From: Kordiimonadales bacterium
GTDB taxonomy: Bacteria; Pseudomonadota; Alphaproteobacteria; Sphingomonadales; Kordiimonadaceae
Reading direction: 5' to 3'
Assembly: GCA_015485385.1 (NCBI GenBank)
Contig: WFTS01000064.1
Location: 1 to 40,292, forward strand
DNA length: 40,292 bases
In this document: piece after piece, positions 1 to 8,586 of the stretch
Position numbering within the stretch: the first letter of the stretch is position 1
Layout of the letters: each line of letters begins with the position of its first letter
Program-made: the position numbers and the translations under genes
Notes under the pieces: model-generated
The model's database searches: none
What the model was told of the DNA's origin: nothing
What the model saw: the letters and a program-made list of their open reading frames with translations, nothing else

Positions 1-26
1 GCCTTCGCTCCTAAGGACTGCTGCTT

Positions 27-665
27 ATGTACCGCCTATATTATTATCCCGGCAATGCCAGCTTCGCCCCGCATCTGATGCTGCAAGAACTGGAAGTGGA
101 ATTTGAACTGTCTCTCGTGGACCGTAAAACAGACGCGCAAAAATCGGCAGACTATTTGGCCCTGAACCCAGCGGGGCGCATCCCAACGCTCATTGACGGT
201 GATTTGGTGCTGTTTGAAAGCGCTGCCATTTGCATGTATCTGTGCGAAAAATATCCCGGTGCGGGCCTAATGCCAGACGTGGGGACACCCGAACGGGCTA
301 AATTTTTTCAGTGGATGATGTATCTTACCAATACATTACAAGCGGAATTGATGGTGTATTTTTATCCTGAAAAACATACAATAGATCCGTCCGGTGCGCC
401 CTTCATCAAATCAGCGCAGGAAAAACGCATCACCGAAATTTTTGAACTGCTAGATACTGAACTTGCCGGCAAGCGCTATTTGGTTGGCGATCAATTGACC
501 GCCTGTGATTATTATCTGTTTATGCCCGCGATGTGGGCGCGCGGGTTTAAAAAGCCACCACTGTCCTTCCCAAATTTAGGGGCGTATCTGCGCAAGATCG
601 CACTGCGGGATGCGGTTAAACAGGTTTGCAAAAGCGAGGATATTGACCTCAGTTCTTATGCCTAA
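27..665 (+). CDS. Glutathione S-transferase family protein
   Basis: This is a 212-residue cytosolic protein with the two-domain layout and length of the glutathione transferase family. The N-terminal thioredoxin-like domain starts with YRLYYYPGNASFAPHL. It contains NPAGRIPTLIDGD, with the cis-proline that contacts glutathione, and then FESAAICMYL, the Glu-Ser pair that binds the gamma-glutamyl group. The rest is the helical C-terminal domain. An AAGGA-like ribosome site lies about ten bases before the ATG. A second, divergent transferase follows 27 bases downstream, so the two are probably co-transcribed. The substrate cannot be told from sequence. Family assignment is firm; the specific role is unknown. 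Confidence 0.9.
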   Translation: MYRLYYYPGNASFAPHLMLQELEVEFELSLVDRKTDAQKSADYLALNPAGRIPTLIDGDLVLFESAAICMYLCEKYPGAGLMPDVGTPERAKFFQWMMYLTNTLQAELMVYFYPEKHTIDPSGAPFIKSAQEKRITEIFELLDTELAGKRYLVGDQLTACDYYLFMPAMWARGFKKPPLSFPNLGAYLRKIALRDAVKQVCKSEDIDLSSYA

Positions 666-692
666 TTTGCTGTCACACTTTTGGGGGAAGCT

Positions 693-1370
693 ATGTCACA
701 CTTGAAAATCATCATCGGCAACAAAAATTACAGCAGTTGGTCGCTTAGAGGCTGGCTTTCAGCCCATCACACCGGGCTTGCCATCGATGAGGTGTGTCTC
801 AAGCTTGACACACCCTCATTTTACAGCGAAATCGAAAAATATTCTCCCGCGCGCAAAGTACCGACACTTCTGGACGGGGACATTGCCGTTTGGGACAGTG
901 CGGCCATCATTGATTATTGCGCTAAAATCGCACCGGAAAAATATTGGTGGCCCGCTGAAAAGCCTGCCTATGCCTACGCTCGCAGCATATTTGGGGAAAT
1001 GCATTCGGGCTTTCCGCTGGTGCGAAATCACATGCCGATGAACTTAAAGGACCGGTGGCAAGGCTTGGTTTTCTCAAAGGCCCTACAGGCCGAGCTTGAC
1101 CGAATTGAAGCCATCTTCACCCATGCCCGCCTTGAATACGGCGCCGACGGGGCCTTTCTTTTTGGCGCTTTTTCGGCGGTGGATATGATGTTCGCGCCTG
1201 TTGTCACACGGCTTGAGACATACGGCGTGACACTAAGCGCAACAGCACGCTCTTATGTGGATGCAATTTTGAATTACCCGGCCTTTCAGGTGTGGAAATC
1301 TGCGGCACTTTTAGAAAGTGAAATTGTTGAAGCTGACCAATTACCTTATGATATCAAATATTTAGGATAA
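693..1370 (+). CDS. Glutathione S-transferase family protein (second, divergent copy)
   Basis: This 225-residue protein belongs to the GST subgroup that begins with IIIGNKNYSSWSLRGWL, where a serine replaces the usual catalytic tyrosine. The glutathione-site signatures are RKVPTLLDGD and WDSAAIIDY. A TTG lies 12 bases upstream in frame, but GGGGAAG sits directly before the ATG at 693, so the ATG is preferred. It follows another GST and precedes a DJ-1/PfpI protein by 20 bases, which suggests a small stress or detoxification operon (inference). It is quite different from its neighbour, so it is not a recent duplicate. Confidence 0.88.
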   Translation: MSHLKIIIGNKNYSSWSLRGWLSAHHTGLAIDEVCLKLDTPSFYSEIEKYSPARKVPTLLDGDIAVWDSAAIIDYCAKIAPEKYWWPAEKPAYAYARSIFGEMHSGFPLVRNHMPMNLKDRWQGLVFSKALQAELDRIEAIFTHARLEYGADGAFLFGAFSAVDMMFAPVVTRLETYGVTLSATARSYVDAILNYPAFQVWKSAALLESEIVEADQLPYDIKYLG

Positions 1371-1390
1371 AACTAAGAGGCGCCCAACCT

Positions 1391-2065
1391 ATGAAAATTG
1401 CGATTTTACTCTATCCTGGTTTCACCGCCCTTGATGCTATTGGCCCCTACGAAATGCTGGTGCACGCCCCCGGCGTAGAAATGATGCTCGTGGCCAAAGA
1501 AAAAGGGTTACTCACCGGCGAAAAATCAGTGTTTAAAATCATGCCGAGCCATTGTTTCGCTAGCGTAACGAAGTGTGATATCTTGCTTATCCCCGGCGGC
1601 CCGGGCGAAACGGACGCTGCTCTTGATCCAGAAACTATCCAGTGGATTCAACGGGTTGATGCCACAACCACTTTTACAACATCGGTTTGCACCGGATCGT
1701 TAATCCTCGCGAAGGCTGGCTTGCTCGCAGGGAAAAGCGCCACCACCCACTGGGCGGCAGCGGAAACACTGGAGGCGCTCGGTGTCAATTACCGCGCCGA
1801 ACGCTGGGTACAAGACGGCAAAATCATCACCGCAGCCGGTGTTTCCGCCGGCATTGATATGGCATTATTTTTACTTTCAGACCTATTGGGCGAAACCGAA
1901 GCAAAGACCATGCAATTGGGTGTTGAATATGATCCCAAACCCCCGTTTAACTGCGGATCTGTGGCTACAGCGGACCCTGAAATTCACAGTAAACTTAGCC
2001 AAGATTTCGCCCAATCAATGGGCCCACGCTACAAGCGTTTGCTGGAAAACGAACCCTCAATTTAG
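1391..2065 (+). CDS. DJ-1/PfpI family protein (isonitrile hydratase-like)
   Basis: The 224-residue protein has the class I glutamine amidotransferase-like fold of the DJ-1/PfpI superfamily. The nucleophile elbow is TTSVCTGSLILAKAGLLAGK, with the reactive cysteine at residue 100. The acidic partner is in IGPYEML near residue 21, and THWAA follows. This arrangement is closest to ThiJ-like and isonitrile hydratase-type members, which have Cys near position 101. It lacks a C-terminal AraC-type DNA-binding domain, so it is not a GATase1-AraC regulator. An AAGAGG ribosome site precedes the ATG. Family is certain; substrate is not. Confidence 0.85.
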   Translation: MKIAILLYPGFTALDAIGPYEMLVHAPGVEMMLVAKEKGLLTGEKSVFKIMPSHCFASVTKCDILLIPGGPGETDAALDPETIQWIQRVDATTTFTTSVCTGSLILAKAGLLAGKSATTHWAAAETLEALGVNYRAERWVQDGKIITAAGVSAGIDMALFLLSDLLGETEAKTMQLGVEYDPKPPFNCGSVATADPEIHSKLSQDFAQSMGPRYKRLLENEPSI

Positions 2066-2170
2066 CGCTGGAAACGGACACAAATTTAAAACTAGAAACC
2101 AACAGACTTAACACTCGAAACCGATAGATTTAAAACTGAAACCTGACAGACTTAGCACAGAAAATTGATA
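2066..2170 (+). repeat. Degenerate ~22-base tandem repeat after the DJ-1 gene
   Basis: About five imperfect units of roughly 20-23 bases follow the stop codon. Each contains a core like AAACTNGAAACC followed by a GACAGACTT-like block (for example CTAGAAACC, CTCGAAACC, CTGAAACC). No open frame runs through them and they do not form a strong hairpin. The origin is probably slippage or local duplication. Confidence 0.6.
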
Positions 2171-2174
2171 CAAT

Positions 2175-2220
2175 ATTATCGTTGCCTCAGTAGAAAAATT
2201 ATCGTGACCTCAGTAGAAAA
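2175..2220 (+). repeat. Two-unit 23-base tandem repeat
   Basis: Two adjacent 23-base units (2175-2197 and 2198-2220) differ at two neighbouring positions only. Each starts ATTATCGT and ends CCTCAGTAGAAAA. They abut the 3' end of the minus-strand thioredoxin gene and are distinct from the degenerate repeat just upstream. Confidence 0.75.
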
Positions 2221-2223
2221 CCC

Positions 2224-2805
2224 TTAGATTTCACCGGCTTTCAGTGCAGAAAACAGCGCTAAGGCCTCCGGTTTATCCCACGCCAACGGCCCAACATAAC
2301 TGGCCCGAACATCACCCGCCTTGTCGACGATAAAGCTGGTGGGTAGTTTGCCTTCAGCCAAATCAAACGCGATTTTCATGGTTGGTTCAGCATACAGCGC
2401 CAAGCCTTCAACACCCCATTCTTTCAGGGTTTGACGCGCGCCGCCGATACTGCTGCGGTCCACATTGACCGCGACCACTTCAAATTGGTCATCGCCAAGC
2501 TGTCTTTGCAAATTCGCGAGTTCATGCATTTCAGCACGGCACGGCGCGCACCACGGCGCCCACAGGTTCACCAGCAAGACCTTACCCTTCATTTCATCAA
2601 GCGCAACAGGCGAGCCATCCTCGCGCATAATGATATGCCCTGAGACCGGCTTTATGCTTTCAGGCAAGGACAGCTTGGCCATTTCGCCAGTTAAAAAAGA
2701 ATTTATACCGTGATCAGGCGTTGCGGGGCCCGGCAACAGCCGATAAGCTGCGACGCCCAGAACAAGGACGAAAAGCGCGGATACAATCAGGGTCTTTTTG
2801 GCCAT
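2224..2805 (-). CDS. TlpA-like membrane-anchored thioredoxin / thiol-disulfide oxidoreductase
   Basis: This 193-residue periplasmic thioredoxin-fold protein has an N-terminal membrane anchor (residues 5-20, [16 protein letters not shown]). The active site is WCAPC with cysteines 86 and 89, and the cis-proline segment is KLPTSF. TlpA, ResA and CcmG-type proteins reduce periplasmic disulfides, often for cytochrome c or oxidase assembly. The ATG at 2805 is chosen because GGAG lies seven bases upstream; a longer reading from 2862 would overlap argH. It diverges from argH with only 24 bases between start codons. In my experience a TlpA-like gene beside argH is common in alphaproteobacteria. Confidence 0.87.
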   Translation of the reverse strand: MAKKTLIVSALFVLVLGVAAYRLLPGPATPDHGINSFLTGEMAKLSLPESIKPVSGHIIMREDGSPVALDEMKGKVLLVNLWAPWCAPCRAEMHELANLQRQLGDDQFEVVAVNVDRSSIGGARQTLKEWGVEGLALYAEPTMKIAFDLAEGKLPTSFIVDKAGDVRASYVGPLAWDKPEALALFSALKAGEI

Positions 2806-2829
2806 ACCAATCTCCGGACGGAACATAAA

Positions 2830-4347
2830 ATGAGCAGCGACCAAAATAGAGATGCCGAGCAAATAGGCAAGTCAGCAAACGATCAAAAAGCCTTGATGCG
2901 TCAAAATGCCCGCAAAACGGCGGCAGACGAGGCTGCTCTGCAGTCTTCTGGCACAGGTCAAAGCATGTGGGGCGGGCGCTTTGGGGGCGGACCATCCGCG
3001 ATCATGCAGGAAATCAATGCCTCGATAGGGTTTGATAAACGACTTTACCGTGAAGATATCGCTGGCTCGAAGGCCCACGCCGATATGCTTGCCGCTTGTG
3101 GGATCATCAGCAGTGATGACCAAGACGCAATTCAGGCCGGCCTTAGCCAAGTCCAAGCGGAGATTGAAGCTGGCGAGATGGTCTTTGATCCAGCGCTTGA
3201 AGATATTCATATGCATGTAGAAAGCCGTCTGCGCGAACTTGTGGGCGACGCCGGAGCGCGGCTACATACAGGGCGTTCGCGAAACGATCAGGTGGCAACC
3301 GATTTCCGCCTATGGTGCCGCAGCGCCATTGATCAGCTAGACACTGCCTATGCCCAATTGCTGGCTGAAATTATTGAGCAAGCTGACAGATATGCAGGCG
3401 CCGTGATGCCCGGCTTTACCCACTTGCAAACCGCACAGCCGGTAACGCTAGGCCACCACCTTATGGCCTATTATGAAATGTTCTCACGGGATAGAGGCCG
3501 CTTGGCAGACTGCCGCAAGCGCCTCAATGAAAACCCTTTAGGCGCCGCGGCACTAGCAGGCACAAGCTTCCCCCTTGACCGCGAACAAACATCAAAGGCG
3601 CTTGGATTTGACCGGCCAATGGCAAACTCGCTCGACGCTGTATCTGCCCGTGATTTCGCAATGGAACTGCTCAGCACACTTTCAATTGGGGCGGTACATC
3701 TGTCACGCCTTGCGGATGAAATTGTCTTATGGGCGACATCCGCCTTTAAATTTCTCACGCTATCAGACGGCTTTTCAACTGGCTCCTCGATTATGCCGCA
3801 AAAACGCAACCCGGACGCCGCCGAACTTGTCCGCGCCAAAGTAGGACGGATCATCGGCGCACAGAACGCGCTGATGATTGTGATGAAAGGCCTTCCTCTG
3901 GCCTATTCAAAAGATATGCAAGAGGACAAAGAACCCGTCTTCAAGGCCGTGGATGATCTTGCGCTTTGCCTCGCCGCCATGACCGGCATGATGGCGGATT
4001 TGAAACCCAACACTGACCAGATGGCCGCAGCAGCAGGGCAAGGGTTTTCAACGGCGACCGATCTTGCTGATTGGCTGGTGCGCATATTGGGGCTGCCATT
4101 TCGTGACGCACACCATGTTACGGGGGCCGTAGTAAAAGCCGCCGAAGATGCAGGCGTTGATTTATGGGATTTACCGCTAGATGCCATGCAAGCGGTTGAG
4201 CCTAAAATCACCAAGGATATCTATGATGTTTTGTCGGTAGACGCCTCTGTAAATAGCCGAACATCCTTTGGCGGCACGGCCCCCACTAATGTGAAAAAGG
4301 CCGTCAGCGCCGCCCGCACCGCCCTTCAGCAGGAGCCAAAATCATGA
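2830..4347 (+). CDS. argH: Argininosuccinate lyase
   Basis: ArgH cleaves argininosuccinate to arginine and fumarate, the last step of arginine synthesis. The 505-residue product has the core [27 protein letters not shown] near residue 46, then [23 protein letters not shown], and the fumarase/aspartase superfamily signature [12 protein letters not shown] with the catalytic serine. Family members are usually about 460 residues; here roughly 44 hydrophilic residues precede the core. The ATG at 2830 is supported by GGACGGAAC upstream, but an internal start nearer the core cannot be excluded. Its 3' end overlaps the lptM start (ATGA), so the two are translationally coupled, and lysA follows. Confidence 0.96.
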   Translation: MSSDQNRDAEQIGKSANDQKALMRQNARKTAADEAALQSSGTGQSMWGGRFGGGPSAIMQEINASIGFDKRLYREDIAGSKAHADMLAACGIISSDDQDAIQAGLSQVQAEIEAGEMVFDPALEDIHMHVESRLRELVGDAGARLHTGRSRNDQVATDFRLWCRSAIDQLDTAYAQLLAEIIEQADRYAGAVMPGFTHLQTAQPVTLGHHLMAYYEMFSRDRGRLADCRKRLNENPLGAAALAGTSFPLDREQTSKALGFDRPMANSLDAVSARDFAMELLSTLSIGAVHLSRLADEIVLWATSAFKFLTLSDGFSTGSSIMPQKRNPDAAELVRAKVGRIIGAQNALMIVMKGLPLAYSKDMQEDKEPVFKAVDDLALCLAAMTGMMADLKPNTDQMAAAAGQGFSTATDLADWLVRILGLPFRDAHHVTGAVVKAAEDAGVDLWDLPLDAMQAVEPKITKDIYDVLSVDASVNSRTSFGGTAPTNVKKAVSAARTALQQEPKS

Positions 4348-4454
4348 AAAAAATACTGCTCATTTCCTTGATCCTTGCCTCCGCAACAGGCCTTGCAGCC
4401 TGCGGCAGAAAAGGTGACCTGAACCCGCCGCCAAGCCAAAGCAGCCAAGAATAG
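4344..4454 (+). CDS. lptM: Small LptM-like lipoprotein (YifL family)
   Basis: This 36-residue lipoprotein has the signal peptide [20 protein letters not shown], with lipobox GLAAC and modified Cys at residue 20, and then the family hallmark [11 protein letters not shown]. LptM (YifL) homologues in Escherichia coli associate with the LptD/LptE lipopolysaccharide translocon and help LptD disulfide maturation; applying that here is inference from family. The gene starts inside the argH stop (ATGA overlap) and ends 27 bases before lysA. An argH-lptM-lysA order is widespread in alphaproteobacteria. The length is short but complete for this family. Confidence 0.85.
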   Translation: MKKILLISLILASATGLAACGRKGDLNPPPSQSSQE

Positions 4455-4481
4455 AACACCCCGAAAAACAGGGCAAAACCC

Positions 4482-5747
4482 ATGGACCATTTCCAGTATA
4501 TCAACGGTCACTTGTGCGCCGAAGATGTCCGAGTTGATACAGTCGCCAAGGCAGTTGGTACGCCGTTTTACCTCTATTCAACCGCCACGCTTGAACGCCA
4601 CTTTCGGGTGTTCTCCGACGCCTTTAAAGGCAGCGATGCGCTGGTCTGTTTTGCCGTTAAGGCCAACAGTAACCAAGCTGTTTTAGCGACGTTGGCCAAG
4701 CTCGGCGCTGGTGCCGATGTGGTTAGCCAAGGTGAGCTGATGCGCGCCTTAAAGGCTGGTATTCCAGCTCATAAAATCGTGTTCGCAGGTGTCGGTAAAA
4801 CCAAATCCGAAATTGCCGCCGCCCTAAAGGCTGGTATCAAACAGTTTAACATTGAAAGCGAGGCCGAATTAGAGGCCATCAATGCTGTCGCTTTGTCGCT
4901 AAAAGTATGCGCGCCCGTGTCTGTGCGGGTAAACCCGGATGTCGATGCCAAAACCCACGCAAAAATATCAACAGGCAAGGCTGAAAATAAATTCGGCATC
5001 CCATGGTCTCGCGTACACAGTGTCTATGACCGCATTAAGGCATTAAAAAATGTTCGTGCCGTTGGTGTTGATCTGCATATCGGCTCTCAACTGACCGACC
5101 TAGACCCTTTCAAGGCTGCCTTTGCTAAAGTGGTTGCCCTGACAAAAGACCTGCGCACCAAAGGCCACGCTATCACGCATATTGATTTAGGGGGCGGGCT
5201 TGGAATTCCCTATAGCGCAGAAGGGGCAGTGCCGCCTACCCCAGGGGCATACGGTACAATGATACGCGATGTGCTTGGGGATTTAAATTGCAGCATCATC
5301 TTAGAGCCGGGGCGTTTGATTGCAGGCAACGCAGGCATATTGGTAACAGAGATGCTTTATGAAAAAACCAGTGAGACACGGCGATTTTATATCCTTGATG
5401 CTGCCATGAATGATCTGTTGCGCCCCGCCATGTATGAAGCGCACCACGAAATTATACCGGTCACAGAAAAAACCGGTGAAGCTGTCATTGCTGATTTTGT
5501 TGGGCCAATATGTGAAAGCAGTGATGTTTTCGCAGTGAAACGCAGCACACCGCCGCTAAAGCCCGGTGATCTTATTGCGATCAAATCAGCCGGGGCATAC
5601 GGCGCGGTCATGTCATCAACCTATAACAGCCGGGCTTTGCTGCCTGAAGTGATGGTATCTGGGGACAAATTTGCGGTTGTGCGAAAGCGTCAATCGCTTG
5701 AGGAACTCATTTCCATGGATGTGCTGCCTGATTGGCTAACGGACTGA
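4482..5747 (+). CDS. lysA: Diaminopimelate decarboxylase
   Basis: LysA converts meso-diaminopimelate to lysine, the last step of the pathway. The 421-residue enzyme is a fold-III PLP protein. The PLP lysine is in CFAVKAN (Lys 60), the phosphate-binding glycine loop is GGGLGIPY, and the C-terminal signature GPICESSDVFA supplies the active-site Cys and Glu. Length matches the family. It is third in the argH-lptM-lysA unit. Its last 58 bases overlap the 3' end of the convergent cpdR gene. In many alphaproteobacteria lysA is followed by a large TIGR02302 protein; that gene is absent here. Confidence 0.96.
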   Translation: MDHFQYINGHLCAEDVRVDTVAKAVGTPFYLYSTATLERHFRVFSDAFKGSDALVCFAVKANSNQAVLATLAKLGAGADVVSQGELMRALKAGIPAHKIVFAGVGKTKSEIAAALKAGIKQFNIESEAELEAINAVALSLKVCAPVSVRVNPDVDAKTHAKISTGKAENKFGIPWSRVHSVYDRIKALKNVRAVGVDLHIGSQLTDLDPFKAAFAKVVALTKDLRTKGHAITHIDLGGGLGIPYSAEGAVPPTPGAYGTMIRDVLGDLNCSIILEPGRLIAGNAGILVTEMLYEKTSETRRFYILDAAMNDLLRPAMYEAHHEIIPVTEKTGEAVIADFVGPICESSDVFAVKRSTPPLKPGDLIAIKSAGAYGAVMSSTYNSRALLPEVMVSGDKFAVVRKRQSLEELISMDVLPDWLTD

Positions 5748-6124
5748 GTATCAGACGCTGCCCGGCTATGCGCCAAAGCCTTATTCACTGCATTTAAAAG
5801 CTGGTCCATATTGAAAGGCTTGGTCAAAAGCCCTTCAATCAGCAGGGTTAAATTATGGGCGCGTTGACGCTCATCAGCAAACCCTGTCATTAATAATATT
5901 GGTACATGGGGCCGGGCCGCGCGCACTTTCAGCGCCAAAGAAATACCATCCATCATCGGCATGGCAATATCACTAAGCAGCAGGTCAAAATGATGGTCAC
6001 CCATCAATTCCACTGCTTCAGCGCCGTCCTTGGCCACCAAAACACTATGGCCGTGCATCGTCAAAACACGCACAACAAAGTCGCGAACAGATTCTTCGTC
6101 TTCAACTATAAGTATCCGAGCCAC
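5690..6124 (-). CDS. cpdR: CpdR-like single-domain response regulator
   Basis: This 144-residue receiver domain has no output domain. Acidic residues are at positions 8-10 (VEDEE), the phospho-acceptor is Asp 52 in LLLSDIAMPMMDG, the switch Thr is in LLMTGF, and the conserved Lys is in LLTKPF. The opening MARILIVEDEESVRDFVVRVLTMHGH closely resembles CpdR, which in Caulobacter primes ClpXP for degradation of cell-cycle proteins when unphosphorylated and is controlled by the CckA-ChpT phosphorelay. The Ser-rich tail (about residues 124-144) is unusual, and residues 126-144 are encoded antisense to the end of lysA. The cpdR name is a good inference from sequence, not proof. Confidence 0.8.
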   Translation of the reverse strand: MARILIVEDEESVRDFVVRVLTMHGHSVLVAKDGAEAVELMGDHHFDLLLSDIAMPMMDGISLALKVRAARPHVPILLMTGFADERQRAHNLTLLIEGLLTKPFNMDQLLNAVNKALAHSRAASDTQSVSQSGSTSMEMSSSSD

Positions 6125-6567
6125 GAGGCTTCCTTTAAAACGGACAGAGCAGCATAGCTATCTGAACACTCTAGCGTGTTATTCTGTCAAAATCAGGGCA
6201 CTAATCCCGCAATAAAAACTATGCAAACTTTATTCCATATTTTGACGCTACAGGCGCTGTCTCAACCGATACTAATAAAATGTTAACTATATTAGCTGAG
6301 GAAGTTGCGAATTTGTCAAGCAAGACCAGCCCTTTAGGGGAAAAATAGGCTCTGTTTTTCATATTTTACGAAAAATTTGTGCACTTAAAGAAACCATTGG
6401 TGGCGAAATACTAAGGGAGGTTGCTTCAAGGGCGAGCCTTAGTCTTGAAGCCTTTTGTATGTCAAAAGGGAACTAAAGGCATTTTAAGTCAATAGCCACC
6501 CTTAACAGGCACTGTTTAGTGCGGGCTAGGACAGGCTAAATACGGGCTAAATGCGACTGAGTGCGGC
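6125..6567. other. 443-base gap between cpdR and the zinc-ribbon gene
   Basis: I see no credible coding frame here. The part near 6125-6300 is AT-rich and should hold the cpdR promoter, read on the minus strand, though no clear -35/-10 pair stands out. The segment 6399-6500 has several self-complementary stretches and is listed separately as a possible structured RNA. The end next to the zinc-ribbon gene is a short tandem repeat (6517-6578). Confidence 0.5.
6399..6500. ncRNA. Possible structured RNA element with competing or crossing helices
   Basis: A ~100-base block is closed by GGTGGC (6399-6404) pairing with GCCACC (6495-6500). Inside are an 8-bp perfect stem (GCTTCAAG 6423-6430 with CTTGAAGC 6444-6451) and a 7-bp perfect stem with a 5-base loop (CCTTTTG 6451-6457 with CAAAAGG 6463-6469). 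In addition ACTAAGG (6410-6416) is perfectly complementary to CCTTAGT (6437-6443), which lies inside the loop of the first stem. This gives either a pseudoknot or a two-state fold. Strand is undetermined; on the minus strand it would sit in the region before cpdR. No known RNA family is recognised. Confidence 0.35.
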
Positions 6568-6578
6568 CTAGTGCGGAG
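6517..6578. repeat. Degenerate 10-11-base tandem repeat at the 3' end of the zinc-ribbon gene
   Basis: Six imperfect units are seen: TAGTGCGGGC, TAGGACAGGC, TAAATACGGGC, TAAATGCGAC, TGAGTGCGGCC, TAGTGCGGAG. The array runs across the stop codon of the minus-strand gene, so the last codons of that gene are part of it. Confidence 0.6.
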
Positions 6579-7704
6579 CGCCGGGCACATCGCGTGCATC
6601 ACGGTTAGATTTACTGCCTTCGATCACTTTAACCTCAGCCTTATAAGCCCCCGGCGGGATCGGCGACCGAAATTCTTCAAAGTTAAGTTTCTGATCACGG
6701 CGTAAGATTAAACCTATTGGATTAAATATCCAGCTATCAAGTTCTTGGTTGTTTTTATCCAATATTGCCGCACGCACTTGGGGAACATTCGCGCCAGTTT
6801 TGCCAGTATTTTCTACATAGCCTCGCAGCATCAACCCTTCCCGGCCAGAGCGTGTTTCCACCGACAATCCCCGTGGGGGCGGCAAAAGAAGGGCCCGCAC
6901 ATATACCTTCGCGACCGCATTTGACGGCGTTAATTTTTCACCGTCTTTCGGACGAAAACGGTCCCGATCATCCAAGCCCTCCAAAAGGCCATAAACGGCA
7001 TTCGACGTTCCCGGAAAATAGTAGCGCATATTTTCACTTTGAAAGATAAACACATAAAAAATAAACAGCCAGAACACCAAAAGCCCGCCAGTCAGTATAG
7101 TTTTAAGCTTGAGATCACGCCCCATAAGGTCGCGTAAGCTTTGCCGGCGCTGTTCTGCACGACGACGGGCTAGAAAGTCATCTTCGTCATAATCATCTTC
7201 ATCATAATCTGGATCATGCACATCATCGTTAGCGTCAGGTCCGTCAGGGTGGGTCCCATCATCGGAGAAGCCATCTACAAAATCATCATCGCCGGACGCT
7301 TTTAACGCCGAAGAAACGCCAAAATCATCACTTTGGGTTCCTTCATCCTCAAGTCCGCCGCCTGCGGGGGCCGGAAATGCGTTGTCGTCCCTTGCTGTCA
7401 TCGCGGCTTTTTGTGGTCCAGTTGCAGATCGGCGTAGCGAAGCAGTATCTGCCGCAGCACGGTCCCCAAGTGTGCCATCAAATGACTGGGATTGCTGTGG
7501 ACCCGCTGGCATTTGTGGGCGCCGTGGGGCTTGGACGGACGCTACTGCTGGGCGCACAACCGGGGCCGGCTTGCGCAGTGCATCCTTGGCGTCCGCATGC
7601 CAGCTATTTTTACATTTAGCGCAGCGCACAGTGCGGCCACCGGGCGGGATGGCTCCGTCGGGTACCTTAAATTTCGCATCACATGACGGACAAACAAGGA
7701 TCAT
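6568..7704 (-). CDS. Zinc-ribbon (MJ0042) and DUF3426 membrane protein
   Basis: This 378-residue protein begins with an MJ0042-type zinc finger (CPSC near residue 5, then CAKC and KNSWHA). A Pro/Gln/Ala-rich segment and a strongly acidic linker (HDPDYDEDDYDEDDF) follow. One membrane helix (LTGGLLVFWLFIFYVFIF) precedes a C-terminal DUF3426-like extracytoplasmic domain with LSVETRSGREGLMLRGYVENTGK. Function is not established; members often sit beside ftsE/ftsX in alphaproteobacteria, as here, where it diverges from ftsE. ATG 7704 is preferred over an upstream TTG at 7716. The 3' end runs into a short tandem repeat. Confidence 0.8.
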   Translation of the reverse strand: MILVCPSCDAKFKVPDGAIPPGGRTVRCAKCKNSWHADAKDALRKPAPVVRPAVASVQAPRRPQMPAGPQQSQSFDGTLGDRAAADTASLRRSATGPQKAAMTARDDNAFPAPAGGGLEDEGTQSDDFGVSSALKASGDDDFVDGFSDDGTHPDGPDANDDVHDPDYDEDDYDEDDFLARRRAEQRRQSLRDLMGRDLKLKTILTGGLLVFWLFIFYVFIFQSENMRYYFPGTSNAVYGLLEGLDDRDRFRPKDGEKLTPSNAVAKVYVRALLLPPPRGLSVETRSGREGLMLRGYVENTGKTGANVPQVRAAILDKNNQELDSWIFNPIGLILRRDQKLNFEEFRSPIPPGAYKAEVKVIEGSKSNRDARDVPGAPH

Positions 7705-7897
7705 AAATCGGCTCAAACAGGTGGCTAGCTTTAAAGACTATGCAACAAAATGCACTATAAGTGTTAACCAAGTTTATATGACGCGACAGGAAAAATACAA
7801 GCATCCACTTTCAAGCCTTCATCCATTTGGGGAATGGCATGCTGGACGCCGGTATAATCATATGCAATTCTGCGCATAAATTTGGGTGAGGAAACAT

Positions 7898-8584
7898 ATG
7901 ATTTCGTTCGAAAATGTTGGCATGCGTTACGGCATGGGCAATGAAATTCTCACAGATATTAGTTTTTCGCTGGAACGCAGTAGCTTTCACTTTCTGGTGG
8001 GGCCGTCAGGGGCTGGTAAAACCACCCTATTGAAGCTTTTATATTTGGCGCACCGGCCTTCACGCGGGCTTGTGAATTTCTTTGGAAAAGATCTTGCAAC
8101 GCTTGAGCGCTCTGCCCTGCCCCGTATTCGCCGCCGCATCGGGGTGGTATTTCAAGATTTCCGCCTGTTTGAACATTTGACCGCCTTTGAAAATGTTGCC
8201 TTGCCGCTTAGGCTTCAGGGCGCAAAGAAAAACCAAGTCGCCGATCATGTGGAAGAACTCATGAGCTGGGTTGGGCTTGAGGACCGAATGCACGCAAGAC
8301 CCGCGACGCTCTCTGGCGGCGAAAAACAGCGGGTGGCAATCGCCCGCGCCATTATCAACAAACCCGACCTGTTGGTAGCAGATGAACCCACCGGAAATGT
8401 CGATGCTGAAATGTCAAAACGGCTGATGCATTTATTTGTGGCCTTAAACAAAGAAGGCACCACTACTGTTGTGGCAACCCATGATGAAAGTATCGTCAAA
8501 TCTGTTGGCGCCCCGGTGCTGCGGCTTGAGAAAGGCCACATACATCTTCAACCCGGCGGCAAGCCGATTGATCCGGGATTTTAG
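7898..8584 (+). CDS. ftsE: Cell division ATP-binding protein FtsE
   Basis: FtsE is the cytoplasmic ATPase of the FtsEX complex, which in studied bacteria links the division ring to activation of peptidoglycan hydrolases. The 228-residue product has Walker [10 protein letters not shown] (residues 35-43), signature [14 protein letters not shown], Walker [13 protein letters not shown] and the switch His in VATHDE. The ATG at 7898 follows GAGGAAAC; a GTG 12 bases earlier is part of that ribosome site and is less likely. It is followed after two bases by ftsX. Confidence 0.95.
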   Translation: MISFENVGMRYGMGNEILTDISFSLERSSFHFLVGPSGAGKTTLLKLLYLAHRPSRGLVNFFGKDLATLERSALPRIRRRIGVVFQDFRLFEHLTAFENVALPLRLQGAKKNQVADHVEELMSWVGLEDRMHARPATLSGGEKQRVAIARAIINKPDLLVADEPTGNVDAEMSKRLMHLFVALNKEGTTTVVATHDESIVKSVGAPVLRLEKGHIHLQPGGKPIDPGF

Positions 8585-8586
8585 CC

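Noticed and set aside
2066-2220. CRISPR-like array
   Set aside because: Units are contiguous and decayed, with no unique spacers and no cas genes anywhere in the window.
6443-6465. Minus-strand promoter using TTGACA at 6460-6465
   Set aside because: At 17 bases downstream the sequence is CTAAGG, which is not a -10 box, and TTGACA lies inside a 7-bp hairpin.
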